Below, piece by piece: positions 54,013 through 62,979 of a stretch of 64,000 nt of DNA; within the stretch, counting starts at the first letter, position 1; the number at the start of each line of letters is the position of its first letter. The notes beneath the pieces were generated by a model, which was given only the letters and a program-made list of their open reading frames with translations, was not told where the DNA came from and made no database searches. Position numbers and translations under genes: made by a program. This stretch comes from Chitinophaga skermanii (GTDB taxonomy: Bacteria > Bacteroidota > Bacteroidia > Chitinophagales > Chitinophagaceae), in NCBI RefSeq assembly GCF_003259335.1, contig NZ_QLLL01000004.1, forward strand, positions 77,689-141,688, in the 5' to 3' direction.

Positions 54013-54045
54013 AAAAAGGACATCCAGCGAGGATGTCCTTTTTAT
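54013..54045. terminator. Terminator after the lipoprotein gene
   Basis: AAAAAGGACATCC (54013-54025) pairs with GGATGTCCTTTTT (54031-54043). It serves the minus-strand lipoprotein gene at 54068-54514. Confidence 0.9.
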
Positions 54046-54067
54046 TTATACAGTGTGTATCTTTTAT

Positions 54068-54514
54068 TTATTCACCATGTATCAAGATGCGTGGCGTAGC
54101 AATGGTATCGCTAATATTGCCTGCATTGTCTTGCACATACATACTAAACCATACCGAATCAAGCGGCATATTTTCTTTCGGGTTTAAATACGTATCATTC
54201 GGGCGGAATTCTATCGTGGCATTAATATTAGAACCACGGTAAGAACCTAGCTTCGGTAAGTTAAATGGTTCGAAGTTATAAGTAATGGTATCGCCACCAT
54301 CACTAAAATAATTCAATCGCACGAAGAGCCTGTCTTCAATATCACCATCAGAATCTTTCAAGTTTAAGTAAACAACAATAGGAGGAGCCGGGTTAGGTAT
54401 TTCTGACATATTATAGCTCCTGAAAGCTATCGACGGCTTACCATCTCCGCTACTGTCTTTTGAACAAGCATAGGCAACGATCACCACCGCCAACAATAGG
54501 AATAACTTCTTCAT
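54068..54514 (-). CDS. Predicted lipoprotein of unknown function
   Basis: ATG at 54514 (MKKLFLLLAVVIV) is chosen over one five codons upstream because it starts directly at a signal peptide. The lipobox ends VAYAC, so Cys17 should be lipidated. The mature ~130 residues look like one beta-sandwich (KDSDGDIEDRLFVRL, then DSVWFSMYVQDNAGNISDT), similar to many Ig-like Bacteroidota surface lipoproteins. I do not recognise the family. Confidence 0.8.
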   Translation of the reverse strand: MKKLFLLLAVVIVAYACSKDSSGDGKPSIAFRSYNMSEIPNPAPPIVVYLNLKDSDGDIEDRLFVRLNYFSDGGDTITYNFEPFNLPKLGSYRGSNINATIEFRPNDTYLNPKENMPLDSVWFSMYVQDNAGNISDTIATPRILIHGE

Positions 54515-54642
54515 ATAACAAACGTACATTAAATTAAGGAATATCCAAAAGTATTCATGTTACAATATAACGCTTGTATTTCATTGATTGTTACGTGGAA
54601 GTAGAAATAATTTTAATGAACGATGGGCATGGTTTACAAGGA

Positions 54643-54677
54643 TTTGTACGTCGGCATCTTCCTAATCACTAACTTTG
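54643..54677 (+). promoter_or_regulatory. Promoter with a long -33/-7 spacer before the LuxE-like gene
   Basis: TTTG at 54643-54646, 23 bp, then TAACTTTG at 54670-54677. The spacing is longer than the usual 19-21 bp. The ATG is 25 bp downstream. The rest of the 54515-54702 spacer shows nothing else. Confidence 0.45.
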
Positions 54678-54702
54678 TGCGCATTAGACGAAGGAATATC
54701 AT

Positions 54703-55674
54703 ATGAACGAGGCATTTGTAGACCGTATACTGAACTTAACACCCGGCGAATTTGAAGCCGCCGCCATCGATTTGTTTCACTTTCAATACCAAGCGAACAA
54801 CATTTACCGTGCGTACGTAGATGCCCTGCGTAGAAACCCGGCCGATGTGAAATCCTTGGCCGACATTCCCTTTTTACCTATCCAGTTCTTCAAATCGCAC
54901 AAGGTAGTATGCGGCGAATTCGAACCACAAGTGCGCTTCGAATCCAGTGGTACTACACAGTCGGTTAATAGTCAACACCTCGTGAAAGATGTTTCCATCT
55001 ACGAAAAAAGCTTTCGCAAAGCCTTCGAACTTTTCTACGGCGATGTAAAAGAGTACCGCGTAATAGGCCTACTGCCTTCTTACTTGGAAAGGCAACATTC
55101 CTCGCTCGTTTACATGGTAAAAGACATGATCGAGCAAAGTGCTCACCCGGAAAGCGGCTTCTATTTATATGAACATGATAAACTGAAGGACGTGTTAACC
55201 GGTAGTCATGACAAAACATTGCTTATCGGGGTAACCTTTGGTTTGCTCGATTTTGCCGACCAATATACCATGCAATTACCTAATACCATTATCATGGAAA
55301 CAGGCGGTATGAAGGGTAGACGGGAAGAGTGGACACGGGAAGAAGTACATAGCTTTTTATCAGAACGCTTCGGTGTATCTGCCATACATTCCGAATACGG
55401 GATGACCGAATTATTATCCCAGGCCTACTCCAAAGGCAAAGGCATATTCCAATGCCCACCATGGATGAAAGTGATCTTGCGCGATGAAAATGATCCTTTT
55501 GATTTTAAAACCAGTGGTGCGGGAGTCATGAACGTAGTAGACTTAGCTAACATTTATTCCAGTGCCTTTATAGCCACGGAAGACATTGGTAAACTGAAAG
55601 AAGACGGGCGCTTCGAGGTATTGGGAAGATTAGATCAATCGGCGCTACGCGGATGTAGTTTGATGGTGAGCTAA
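54703..55674 (+). CDS. LuxE-like acyl-protein synthetase
   Basis: A 323-residue member of the ANL-like LuxE family. The N-terminal half has IPFLPIQFFKSHKVV and the phosphate-binding FESSGTTQS; later come IMETGGMKGRREEW and HSEYGMTELLSQ (the ANL YGxTE motif). LuxE proteins activate a carboxylate as acyl-AMP and transfer it to a protein. There is no LuxC, LuxD or luciferase nearby, so it probably serves another acylation step. It lacks the C-terminal ~100 residues of full ANL ligases, as LuxE does. Confidence 0.85.
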   Translation: MNEAFVDRILNLTPGEFEAAAIDLFHFQYQANNIYRAYVDALRRNPADVKSLADIPFLPIQFFKSHKVVCGEFEPQVRFESSGTTQSVNSQHLVKDVSIYEKSFRKAFELFYGDVKEYRVIGLLPSYLERQHSSLVYMVKDMIEQSAHPESGFYLYEHDKLKDVLTGSHDKTLLIGVTFGLLDFADQYTMQLPNTIIMETGGMKGRREEWTREEVHSFLSERFGVSAIHSEYGMTELLSQAYSKGKGIFQCPPWMKVILRDENDPFDFKTSGAGVMNVVDLANIYSSAFIATEDIGKLKEDGRFEVLGRLDQSALRGCSLMVS

Positions 55675-55748
55675 GTGAAAAATTTATAAATAAAAATCCT
55701 AATAAGATAAAAAAGTTTCATAAGTTCGTGTTGCGAAATACTACACCT

Positions 55749-56882
55749 ATGAAAAGAAAAATGCTTGTAGCCGCAGCCCTTATGCTGTGTGCACCTGCGT
55801 TGTTCGCGCAAGTGGCCAAACCCACCACGACCAAACAACAAACGCAGAAGAAAGAAACAGTTAAAGCCAACGCAACATCTACCAGCGCTAAATCTTCCTC
55901 AAAAAAGGTGACCAACACTACTGCAGAGAAAAAAGTGGTGGCAAAATCAGCCGAGGGAAAAGCAACACAGAAAAATGAAGTGGTAAAAGACAAGCCTACT
56001 GTAGCGAAACCAATTGCGAAGGATTCCGTAACAGTAGCAAAAGCAGCGAAACCCGCGGTGTACAAATCACAACAACACGCGAAAGGTGCCAACGAAGCAG
56101 AGAACAAAGTTAGCAACCTACGCAGTGCATTAGCCGCAGAAAAATCGTTCGCAACAAAACTCCAATCCGCTGCTACTAAAACCATGATGGCTAAAACCGT
56201 GTTGGAAATTGGTGGCGACGAAAGCTTGCACATCGATTCAACTTTCGAATACGATGTAGCCGTTTACCAAGAATCGATCGAGTACAAAGGCAAGAACCGC
56301 ATTAAAAATAGCGGCGATTACATTGTAGTATACTACAGCTCGAACAAACCACAGTTCAGTGTGCAAATGGTGAACCGTAGCACAAACGCCCGTAGACAGT
56401 TCTTCGGCGATTTCGAAAAACGTACGCAGTTAAACATGACGGGTTTATACAAAATGGCCAGCGGCGATAAAGCCTTGCTCGACCTGAAAACAATGGACCC
56501 AGCTTACCCAGGTGAAATCAATAACTTAACGAAATTGTCGAAAACAGGCAATAAGAAAGTTATTGCCGGCGTAGCTTGCGAAGAGTACATCTCTACCTCT
56601 AAAAAGCTCGATATTAAATCGTCCTCCGGCACGCACGAACCTGTTACCGCGCACATGTGGATGCCCATGGACCCTGCTTCCGTATTCCCAGCTTATAGCA
56701 GCATTCCCGATGGCTACAAAGCAGAAATGGAAATCATGAAAATCGAAGGCAGCTTCCCACCGGTAATTATGCCGTTGGAAATGTATTTCGAATATGCCAA
56801 TGGCGATAAAGTGTACACTTACACAACCGATATCGTGTTGGGAGAAAATAGAAAAGTTGACATTGCAGATATCAATAAGTAA
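55749..56882 (+). CDS. Exported DUF4412-like protein with a Lys/Thr/Ala-rich linker
   Basis: ATG at 55749 (MKRKMLVAAALMLC) gives a signal peptide ending in ALFAQ. Residues ~22-125 are a low-complexity Lys/Thr/Ala/Val linker (TTKQQTQKKETVK). Residues ~140-377 form a folded domain with EYDVAVYQESIEYKG, IAGVACEEYISTS and MWMPMDPASVFPAYSS, similar to DUF4412 periplasmic proteins. Function is unknown. The linker may span the periplasm or contact peptidoglycan. Confidence 0.7.
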   Translation: MKRKMLVAAALMLCAPALFAQVAKPTTTKQQTQKKETVKANATSTSAKSSSKKVTNTTAEKKVVAKSAEGKATQKNEVVKDKPTVAKPIAKDSVTVAKAAKPAVYKSQQHAKGANEAENKVSNLRSALAAEKSFATKLQSAATKTMMAKTVLEIGGDESLHIDSTFEYDVAVYQESIEYKGKNRIKNSGDYIVVYYSSNKPQFSVQMVNRSTNARRQFFGDFEKRTQLNMTGLYKMASGDKALLDLKTMDPAYPGEINNLTKLSKTGNKKVIAGVACEEYISTSKKLDIKSSSGTHEPVTAHMWMPMDPASVFPAYSSIPDGYKAEMEIMKIEGSFPPVIMPLEMYFEYANGDKVYTYTTDIVLGENRKVDIADINK

Positions 56883-56945
56883 TACTAACGAATTCGCCTA
56901 TACGAAATAATTTTACGCATTCCTCTTTTCAATAATTATACTACG

Positions 56946-57941
56946 CTATTTATTCGTACGCCGCGAGTAATTAGTAGGACTGGTGCCCGTCCATTTTTTG
57001 AACGCGTTTCGAAAAATACGGGCATCAGCATATCCAGTCATATAGGCTACTTCCTGGATGCTAATCTTCCCTTTTTCTAATAAACCGGTGGCTATTTCTT
57101 GCTTTACTTGTTCGCACATTTGGTTAAACGTGCTGCCTGCATCGTGGAGTTTCCGTTGCAAGGTGCGCGGGGTAAGGTGCAAAGCTGCTGCTACATCTGC
57201 GAGGTTGAAAACGGGCGCTAATTTGAATAGCAGGTTTTTTACGTCGGTTGTAATAGCTGCTTCTTGGGTAGTGGTGTGTAAGGCTTGCGCTAAAATTTGC
57301 TGAAACAGTGTGCGCAAGGCTTGGTTGTAACCAATGACGGGCTTGTCGAGATCGTTATGACCGAATACGATGGTGTTGTGGGCTGATTGGAATACGATCG
57401 AAGCGTGTAATATCTCTTGGTATTGTTGAAGGGAAGGCGGTTTAGGAAAGGAAAACGTGATAATAACAGGCGTAATATTTTTACCTGTTAACACGCGGCT
57501 TACATGTAAACATCCCGCTACAGCTTGCATAACAGCTTGTTGTGCAGTGGCCGGGTAAGTAGAAGTCCACATAGGGTGTGGGCTTAACACCAAAGTGTCT
57601 TCTTTCAATTCATAGCTGAACATATCCGTTACTAAGCTATTAAAGCCCGACAACTGCTGGAAGGCCGTTCGTAGGGTAGGGCTATTCTCCATCAAGTAAC
57701 CTACTAATCCCATGCTGGCAGTGCTGGTATGGGTACCAATCAGTAAACCTAGGTTCGGTTCACCCGTTAAAGCAACAGCCTGTTGCCATACGTTTTGTGC
57801 TCGTTTCCAATCCATGGTAGCATCACCGTCGGATAATTCACTTTCCGAGATACTACAAGCTGCGCATAATGCTTGCACGCTAGTGCCATAGCGCGCGGCG
57901 CCTTGAATAATATCCCGTACTACACTCGTTTTAACCCACAT
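56946..57941 (-). CDS. AraC family regulator with an arabinose-binding-like N-domain (OruR type)
   Basis: ATG at 57941 (MWVKTSVVRDI) is preferred over a GTG eight codons upstream. Residues ~15-200 match the N-terminal domain of OruR/ArgR-type AraC regulators (GTHTSTASMGLVGYLMENS). The C-terminal AraC domain carries HTH1 FNLADVAAALHLTPRTLQRKL and HTH2 ISIQEVAYMTGYADARIF followed by FRNAFKKWTGTSP, the family signature. It diverges from DUF4345, across an inverted repeat. Confidence 0.92.
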   Translation of the reverse strand: MWVKTSVVRDIIQGAARYGTSVQALCAACSISESELSDGDATMDWKRAQNVWQQAVALTGEPNLGLLIGTHTSTASMGLVGYLMENSPTLRTAFQQLSGFNSLVTDMFSYELKEDTLVLSPHPMWTSTYPATAQQAVMQAVAGCLHVSRVLTGKNITPVIITFSFPKPPSLQQYQEILHASIVFQSAHNTIVFGHNDLDKPVIGYNQALRTLFQQILAQALHTTTQEAAITTDVKNLLFKLAPVFNLADVAAALHLTPRTLQRKLHDAGSTFNQMCEQVKQEIATGLLEKGKISIQEVAYMTGYADARIFRNAFKKWTGTSPTNYSRRTNK

Positions 57942-57975
57942 ATGGTGCGATCGATTTGATGGCACAAAATATCCC

Positions 57976-58010
57976 TTTTTTGTCGTTCTATATACCCATG
58001 CGACAAAAAA
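57976..58010. promoter_or_regulatory. Perfect inverted repeat between the AraC gene and DUF4345
   Basis: TTTTTTGTCG (57976-57985) and CGACAAAAAA (58001-58010) are perfect 10-bp arms with a 15-bp spacer. They lie 34 bp from the AraC gene start and 35 bp from the DUF4345 start. Probable operator or promoter control site. Confidence 0.5.
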
Positions 58011-58045
58011 TTACCCGCGAATTTTGCCCTATAAATTCTTCCAAG

Positions 58046-58465
58046 ATGAAACTTTTTACCAAGATTTTCCTGTGCCTCATTGGATTGGCTTTTTTGAAAG
58101 TAGGCATTGAAACATTCATGAACCCGCAGGCCGTGGTAGCGAATGTTGATATGGTATTGAACACCAATAGTGCGTTAAGTACCATCAGGGCGGTATATGC
58201 CGGGATGCACTTTGTATTTGGTGCTTATTGTGTATACGGGGCATTTAAAGCGCCAGCGAATGCTTTGGGCTTGTTGATATTATATGCCGGTGGGTATGTA
58301 ATAGGGCGCTTAAGCGGGATATTGATAGATGGGATGCCGAATCAATTTGTATTGACGTGGTTAGGCACAGAGGTTTTTACGCTGGCTGTATCACTTTACT
58401 TGCGTTGGCAGTTAACCCGTAAGCCGGTTGCTGCAGGAACATATGCTACGAACGCGCATGCTTAA
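58046..58465 (+). CDS. DUF4345 small membrane protein
   Basis: ATG at 58046 (MKLFTKIFLC) is preferred; the frame upstream runs through the inverted repeat. The 139-residue protein has four hydrophobic helices. IGLAFLKVGIETFMNPQAVV and IRAVYAGMHFVFGAY match DUF4345, a family with DoxX-like topology and unknown function. Convergent with the OYE gene, only 4 bp apart. Confidence 0.82.
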   Translation: MKLFTKIFLCLIGLAFLKVGIETFMNPQAVVANVDMVLNTNSALSTIRAVYAGMHFVFGAYCVYGAFKAPANALGLLILYAGGYVIGRLSGILIDGMPNQFVLTWLGTEVFTLAVSLYLRWQLTRKPVAAGTYATNAHA

Positions 58466-58469
58466 ACGA

Positions 58470-59543
58470 TTAAGAACAGCAAGGATAATCCACTAAGCCT
58501 TCACCACCGGGTGTGTAGAATAATTGTGGTTTGCATTCATTCAAAGTATGGTTGTTTTTAAAGCGCAATACTAAATCGGGGTTGGCGATAAACGGTTTAC
58601 CAAAGGCCGCTAAATCGGCCGCCCCTTTGTGTATTAACTCGCTGGCAGTAGCTGCCGTTAACGTACCACATTGAATAATGGTGTTAGGAAAAGCATCACG
58701 AATGGCTTGCAAGGTTTGTGCATCGGTGCCTGCATTGGTAGAAACGTGTAAATATACAATGTTCAATGCCGCCATTTTCTCGGCGATGAATGCGTATGTA
58801 TCGTGTACAATGGCAGCGTCATATGCGCCAATGCTATATGCTGTGTTGTATGGTGATAAGCGAAGGCCCACTTTATCGGGCCCCACGGCTGCCGTAATAG
58901 CTTCCATGAGTTCGAATAAAAAGCGCGTACGGTTTTCAATGGTGCCACCATAGGCATCGGTGCGGAGGTTACTATTAGGGCTTAGAAATTGTTCTATTAA
59001 ATAGCCGTATGCGCCGTGGATTTCGATACCGTCGAAACCAGCTGCAATGGCATTTTGAGCGGCTTGTACATGTTCCGCAATAATGCCCGGGATTTCGTGG
59101 ATCTCGATAGCGCGTGGTAGTGAGTAGGGTTGCATGCCTTTTGCATCCGTATAAATATTGCCATCTACAGCAATAGCAGAAGGGGCAATAATTTCCCCGC
59201 CTGTTGGGATGTTTAGCGCATGGGCCACACGACCGGTATGCATGATTTGTAAGAAGATTTTACCGCCTGCCTCGTGTACGGCTTGCGTGGTTAATTGCCA
59301 TGCCGCGATTTGGGTATCGGTATAAATGCCGGGAATTCTACAATAACCAGTACCACTGGGGGAAGGCGAAGTGCCCTCCACGATAATTAAGCCTGCGCTA
59401 GCCCGCTGACTATAATAGGCAGCGATGAGCTCATTAGGGAGATTGTTAACAGCCCTACTTCTTGTCATGGGAGCCATTACAATACGGTTACTTAAAGTAT
59501 GTGTGCCTAATTGGTACGGTTCAAAGAGTATTTGTTGCGGCAT
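58470..59543 (-). CDS. Old Yellow Enzyme family alkene reductase
   Basis: FMN- and NADPH-dependent reductase of activated C=C bonds or nitro groups. LFEPYQLGTHTLSNRIVMAPMTRSRA starts the barrel in the NemA style; QIMHTGRVAH contains the FMN-side His, and FDGIEIHGAYGYLIEQFLSP plus RTDAYGGTIENR are the OYE core with the substrate-binding HGAY motif. 357 residues is normal. Physiological substrate unknown. The neighbouring AraC regulator may control it. Confidence 0.93.
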   Translation of the reverse strand: MPQQILFEPYQLGTHTLSNRIVMAPMTRSRAVNNLPNELIAAYYSQRASAGLIIVEGTSPSPSGTGYCRIPGIYTDTQIAAWQLTTQAVHEAGGKIFLQIMHTGRVAHALNIPTGGEIIAPSAIAVDGNIYTDAKGMQPYSLPRAIEIHEIPGIIAEHVQAAQNAIAAGFDGIEIHGAYGYLIEQFLSPNSNLRTDAYGGTIENRTRFLFELMEAITAAVGPDKVGLRLSPYNTAYSIGAYDAAIVHDTYAFIAEKMAALNIVYLHVSTNAGTDAQTLQAIRDAFPNTIIQCGTLTAATASELIHKGAADLAAFGKPFIANPDLVLRFKNNHTLNECKPQLFYTPGGEGLVDYPCCS

Positions 59544-59765
59544 TACTAAATCTTAAATACTGGTTTACTGTGTAAATTTACGATAAGTACAGGCAAGTTC
59601 AAAGGGTGGGAGGTGATGCTTTTTCATGGGAGTCTTAGCGTGATGGGATTACACATTACATTTTCCCTTCCTTCAACCTAACTTTTAACAATTCGTTACG
59701 AACCATTTGCTTGGGCAACAATATCGGGATAGCATTGTTTATCATCTTTAAAAAGGAATAAAAAG

Positions 59766-60824
59766 ATGAAAACACTTATAGACACGCTTGTGGCACAGAA
59801 AGGAACACCTGCCGTAACGATTTTGTTTCCTACCCACCGCACTCACCCAGAAAATAAGCAAGATGCTATTCAACTCAAGAACATCGTAAAAACCGCCACA
59901 GAACGCCTGTATGCTCAATACGATAAACGCGAAGTTTGGCCCGTTATTGAGAATATTGAAGTGGCAGAGAAGGATATTAACCACGAATATAACCTCGACA
60001 CACTTATTATTTATGCCAGCCCACATTTCTCCTCCGTGGTAAAGCTATCGGTAGAAGGCATTGCACCCCGTGTAATTGTGAGCGATACGTTCGATGTGCG
60101 TCCTATTTTGAAGGCCATTCAACAAACCGAACACTATTATATCATCACTATCAGCTCACAAAAAATCCGCTTGATCGAGGCTTTCAATGATAAAATCGTG
60201 CACGAGGTAAAGGATAAAGAGTTCCCGTTCGATAACACACAATACTATACAACAGATCATGCACGCACGATCCAATCGGGTGTAACGGATAATTTGTTGA
60301 AGGAGTTTTTCAATGTTGCGGATAAGAAATTCAAATCATATTATCATAACAACCCGCTGCCTGTAGTCATTATGGGCGATGTACGGAACCTGCCTCACTA
60401 TAAAGAGGAAATGGATATCAAAGGGTTGATTATTGGTGAAGTAGAAGGCGGTTATGATAACACCGACGCTAAAGAATTGCCGGCCCTTGCGTATCCACAT
60501 ATTCTCGAGTACATGCAAACCAAGCAAGCAGAATACCTATTGGCAATCGAAAATGGCCAAAGGGCACAAAAAGTATTCGATGACCTCAACGATATTTACC
60601 GTGCGGCCAATAGCGGCAGCGGCGATACGCTGTATATCGAACGTGATTTTATTCAGCTAGGTAAAATTGAAAATGGCATCATTACGCTCAGCGGTCATGA
60701 AGAAGATGAAGATGTGACACTGAAAATTATTGAAGCTGTGCTGAAGCACGATGGGCAAGTGGTGTTTATGGACAGTGGTTCATTAGCAACCTACAATGGA
60801 ATAGCGTTAGTAACACGCTTCTAA
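59766..60824 (+). CDS. Bacterial archaeo-eukaryotic release factor family (baeRF) protein
   Basis: A 352-residue cytoplasmic protein matching the baeRF pattern. The N-terminal third begins TPAVTILFPTHRTHPENKQD; the central part has SSQKIRLIEAFNDKIVHEV; and the C-terminus ends GQVVFMDSGSLATYNGIALVTRF-like, analogous to the GGIAAILRY end of the family. baeRF proteins are related to eRF1 and are predicted to act at ribosomes, perhaps in stress or rescue. Nothing here shows which. It carries its own terminator; the 222-bp spacer before it shows no clear promoter. Confidence 0.78.
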   Translation: MKTLIDTLVAQKGTPAVTILFPTHRTHPENKQDAIQLKNIVKTATERLYAQYDKREVWPVIENIEVAEKDINHEYNLDTLIIYASPHFSSVVKLSVEGIAPRVIVSDTFDVRPILKAIQQTEHYYIITISSQKIRLIEAFNDKIVHEVKDKEFPFDNTQYYTTDHARTIQSGVTDNLLKEFFNVADKKFKSYYHNNPLPVVIMGDVRNLPHYKEEMDIKGLIIGEVEGGYDNTDAKELPALAYPHILEYMQTKQAEYLLAIENGQRAQKVFDDLNDIYRAANSGSGDTLYIERDFIQLGKIENGIITLSGHEEDEDVTLKIIEAVLKHDGQVVFMDSGSLATYNGIALVTRF

Positions 60825-60842
60825 ACCTAGTATATACACATT

Positions 60843-60880
60843 AAAAAAGCCCTTCGTTGTAGTACGAAGGGCTTTTTTAA
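60843..60880. terminator. Bidirectional terminator
   Basis: AAAAAAGCCCTTCGT (60843-60857) pairs perfectly with ACGAAGGGCTTTTTT (60864-60878) between the baeRF gene and the convergent LURP-one-like gene. Confidence 0.93.
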
Positions 60881-60886
60881 TACCGT

Positions 60887-61489
60887 TTATTTAGATTCTT
60901 TCAACACCATATCAATCGTAATAGCACCGGCTACGAGGGCGATTTTGTTCTCGTTTTCCGGGAATTCCGAAGCAATAGATACGTGGTATTTATCGGCCGT
61001 CGTGAAAATCTCTTTCATGGCACCTGCCCATTTCTTAGAAATGCGGCCGAGTGCTCTTTCGTGCTGGTCGGTAATGGAGAATTCCCACGCCTTCCAGTCG
61101 CCTTTGATGTGGGCAATATCCATTTGGAATTGATCATGGATCACGAACTTAGGCTTCAAGAAACTGAATTTGTGTTTGATGCCGCCAACAGGTGTGCCGT
61201 ATTGGTCTTTAATCGTGATTTTAGATAACCAGAATGTCCAGCCACGTTCGATCGAAGCTAGCTGTTGATCGTTCATGTCGGTGATATTCAAGGTGAAAGG
61301 CATTACTTTTTTGCTGAAAAGTATGCGCAAGAATTTATGCCAAGTAGGAACATGTTGTACGATGTTACCGATTTGTTCGCCGTTCGGGTTGAATACTTTA
61401 TAGGCATTGTGAAATTTGAGAAACCCTACTTTTTCGTCGATAAAGAAATCGTCTGATAAGAAAAATGGGGATAAGGTTTTTTGTTGCAT
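60887..61489 (-). CDS. LURP-one/phospholipid-scramblase-like protein
   Basis: A 200-residue beta-rich protein with a tubby-like fold pattern. The repeating strands (FFIDEKVGFLKFHNAYKVFN, then FEITDQHERALGRISKKWAG with KEIFTTADKYHV) match the LURP-one/scramblase superfamily. There is no obvious transmembrane helix except a mildly hydrophobic C-terminal stretch (ALVAGAITIDMVL). Function is not defined in bacteria. Convergent with the baeRF gene; divergent from the helicase. Confidence 0.75.
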   Translation of the reverse strand: MQQKTLSPFFLSDDFFIDEKVGFLKFHNAYKVFNPNGEQIGNIVQHVPTWHKFLRILFSKKVMPFTLNITDMNDQQLASIERGWTFWLSKITIKDQYGTPVGGIKHKFSFLKPKFVIHDQFQMDIAHIKGDWKAWEFSITDQHERALGRISKKWAGAMKEIFTTADKYHVSIASEFPENENKIALVAGAITIDMVLKESK

Positions 61490-61566
61490 AAGGTGATGGT
61501 ATTTGGAGGCGCAAAGGTATTGGATATTTCAGGAGAATTTCAACGAATTGGAAAATATTTGACCGA

Positions 61567-61601
61567 TTTGCTGCGTCTGCGGAAGATTAGCCGTATTTTT
61601 G
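61567..61601 (+). promoter_or_regulatory. Promoter of the DEAD-box helicase gene
   Basis: TTTG at 61567-61570, 23 bp, then TATTTTTG at 61594-61601. The ATG at 61619 is 17 bp further on, so the leader is very short. The spacing equals that before the LuxE-like gene. Confidence 0.45.
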
Positions 61602-61618
61602 CCGTTCATTTTTACGCT

Positions 61619-62953
61619 ATGACTTTTAAAGAGTTAAATCTTAATACATCCTTGTTGAACGCTTTGGATGAACTGGGTTTTGAAACACCTACGACCATCC
61701 AGCATAAAGCATTTTCTGTGATTATGTCGGGGCAGGACGTATGCGGTATTGCACAAACAGGTACGGGTAAAACCTATGCTTATTTGCTGCCCATTCTGCG
61801 CCAGTTGAAGTTTTCGAAAGATCGTTACCCACAAGTATTGATACTTGTGCCTACGCGCGAATTGGTTACCCAAGTAGTAGAAGCTTCCGAGAAATTGAAT
61901 GCTTACACAAGTTTTCAAACATTAGGTGTTTACGGTGGCGTGAACATGAACCCACAAGTAGAGGCCGTAAAGAACGGCGCCGATATTATAGTGGCAACCC
62001 CGGGTCGTTTGTACGATTTAGTGCTTACGGGCGTATTGAAGTTGAAGAATGTGAAGAAGCTAGTAATCGACGAGGTAGATGAAATGCTGAACTTGGGTTT
62101 CCGCCCACAGTTAACGAAGATTATGGATGTGCTGCCTGCTCGTCGCCAGAACTTGTTGTTTTCTGCAACGATAACAGATGAAGTAGATGCCATCATTGAA
62201 GATTACTTCAATAACCCAGCCCGCGTAGAAGCTGCGCCAGTGGGAACACCTTTGGAAAACATCCTCCAGTACAACTACAAAGTGCCTAACTTCTATACAA
62301 AAGTTAATTTACTAGAGCACTTACTAGCCAATAACGCCGAAATGTCGAAAGTACTTGTATTCGCCAGCACTAAAGCACTGGCCGACGAGTTATTCGAAAC
62401 TTTGGCGGAAAAGTATGAAGGCCAAGTAGGGGTGATTCACTCTAATAAAGACCAGAAGTACCGTTTCAACGTAGTAAAGCAATTCAAAGAAGGTACGTAC
62501 AGGTTTATTATTGCTACCGACGTTATAGCCCGTGGTATTGATATTGAAGGCGTTTCGCACGTTATTAACTTCGATACACCAGACTCTCCAGAGAATTATA
62601 TTCACCGTATTGGTAGAACGGGTCGTGCTGAAAGTAAAGGTATTGCCATCACTTTCACTACGAAAAAGGAATTGCCTTTAAAAGCAAAGATCGAGGAGTT
62701 GATGAACTACGAAATTCCCGTGTTGCCTATTTCTGGAGAAGTAGAAATCTCGAAGCGTTTAATCGAAGATGAAATGCCAAAGATTCCGGTAAAGAACTTG
62801 CCTACAGCTAAGTTGCCTAAATGGGAACCCGGTGGTGCGGCCTTCCACGAGAAAAAGGCCAAGAACAAGAAGGTGAACCGTAAGATTAGTCATGCCGATA
62901 AAATGCATGCTAAATACGGGAAGCCTAAAACCCGTGGTGCTAAGAAGAAATAA
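61619..62953 (+). CDS. DEAD-box RNA helicase with DEVD motif II
   Basis: ATP-dependent RNA unwinding. ATG at 61619 (MTFKELNLN) is chosen; the frame upstream runs through the promoter. In order: Q motif FETPTTIQ, Walker A AQTGTGKT (Lys51), Ia PTRELVTQV, Ib ATPGR, motif II DEVD (Asp151-Asp154), motif III SAT (Ser182), motif V ARGIDIEGVS and motif VI HRIGRTGR. Motif II is DEVD rather than DEAD. The basic C-terminal tail (KKAKNKKVNRKI, ending in KKK) probably binds RNA. 444 residues. Confidence 0.95.
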   Translation: MTFKELNLNTSLLNALDELGFETPTTIQHKAFSVIMSGQDVCGIAQTGTGKTYAYLLPILRQLKFSKDRYPQVLILVPTRELVTQVVEASEKLNAYTSFQTLGVYGGVNMNPQVEAVKNGADIIVATPGRLYDLVLTGVLKLKNVKKLVIDEVDEMLNLGFRPQLTKIMDVLPARRQNLLFSATITDEVDAIIEDYFNNPARVEAAPVGTPLENILQYNYKVPNFYTKVNLLEHLLANNAEMSKVLVFASTKALADELFETLAEKYEGQVGVIHSNKDQKYRFNVVKQFKEGTYRFIIATDVIARGIDIEGVSHVINFDTPDSPENYIHRIGRTGRAESKGIAITFTTKKELPLKAKIEELMNYEIPVLPISGEVEISKRLIEDEMPKIPVKNLPTAKLPKWEPGGAAFHEKKAKNKKVNRKISHADKMHAKYGKPKTRGAKKK

Positions 62954-62979
62954 GCAACTTCTTTATACAAGATATACGA

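Noticed and set aside
55718-56233. 171-residue minus-strand frame rich in Ala, Phe and Val
   Set aside because: Antisense to the Lys/Thr/Ala-rich linker of the DUF4412-like protein; the hydrophobic run is the complement of the low-complexity coding sequence.
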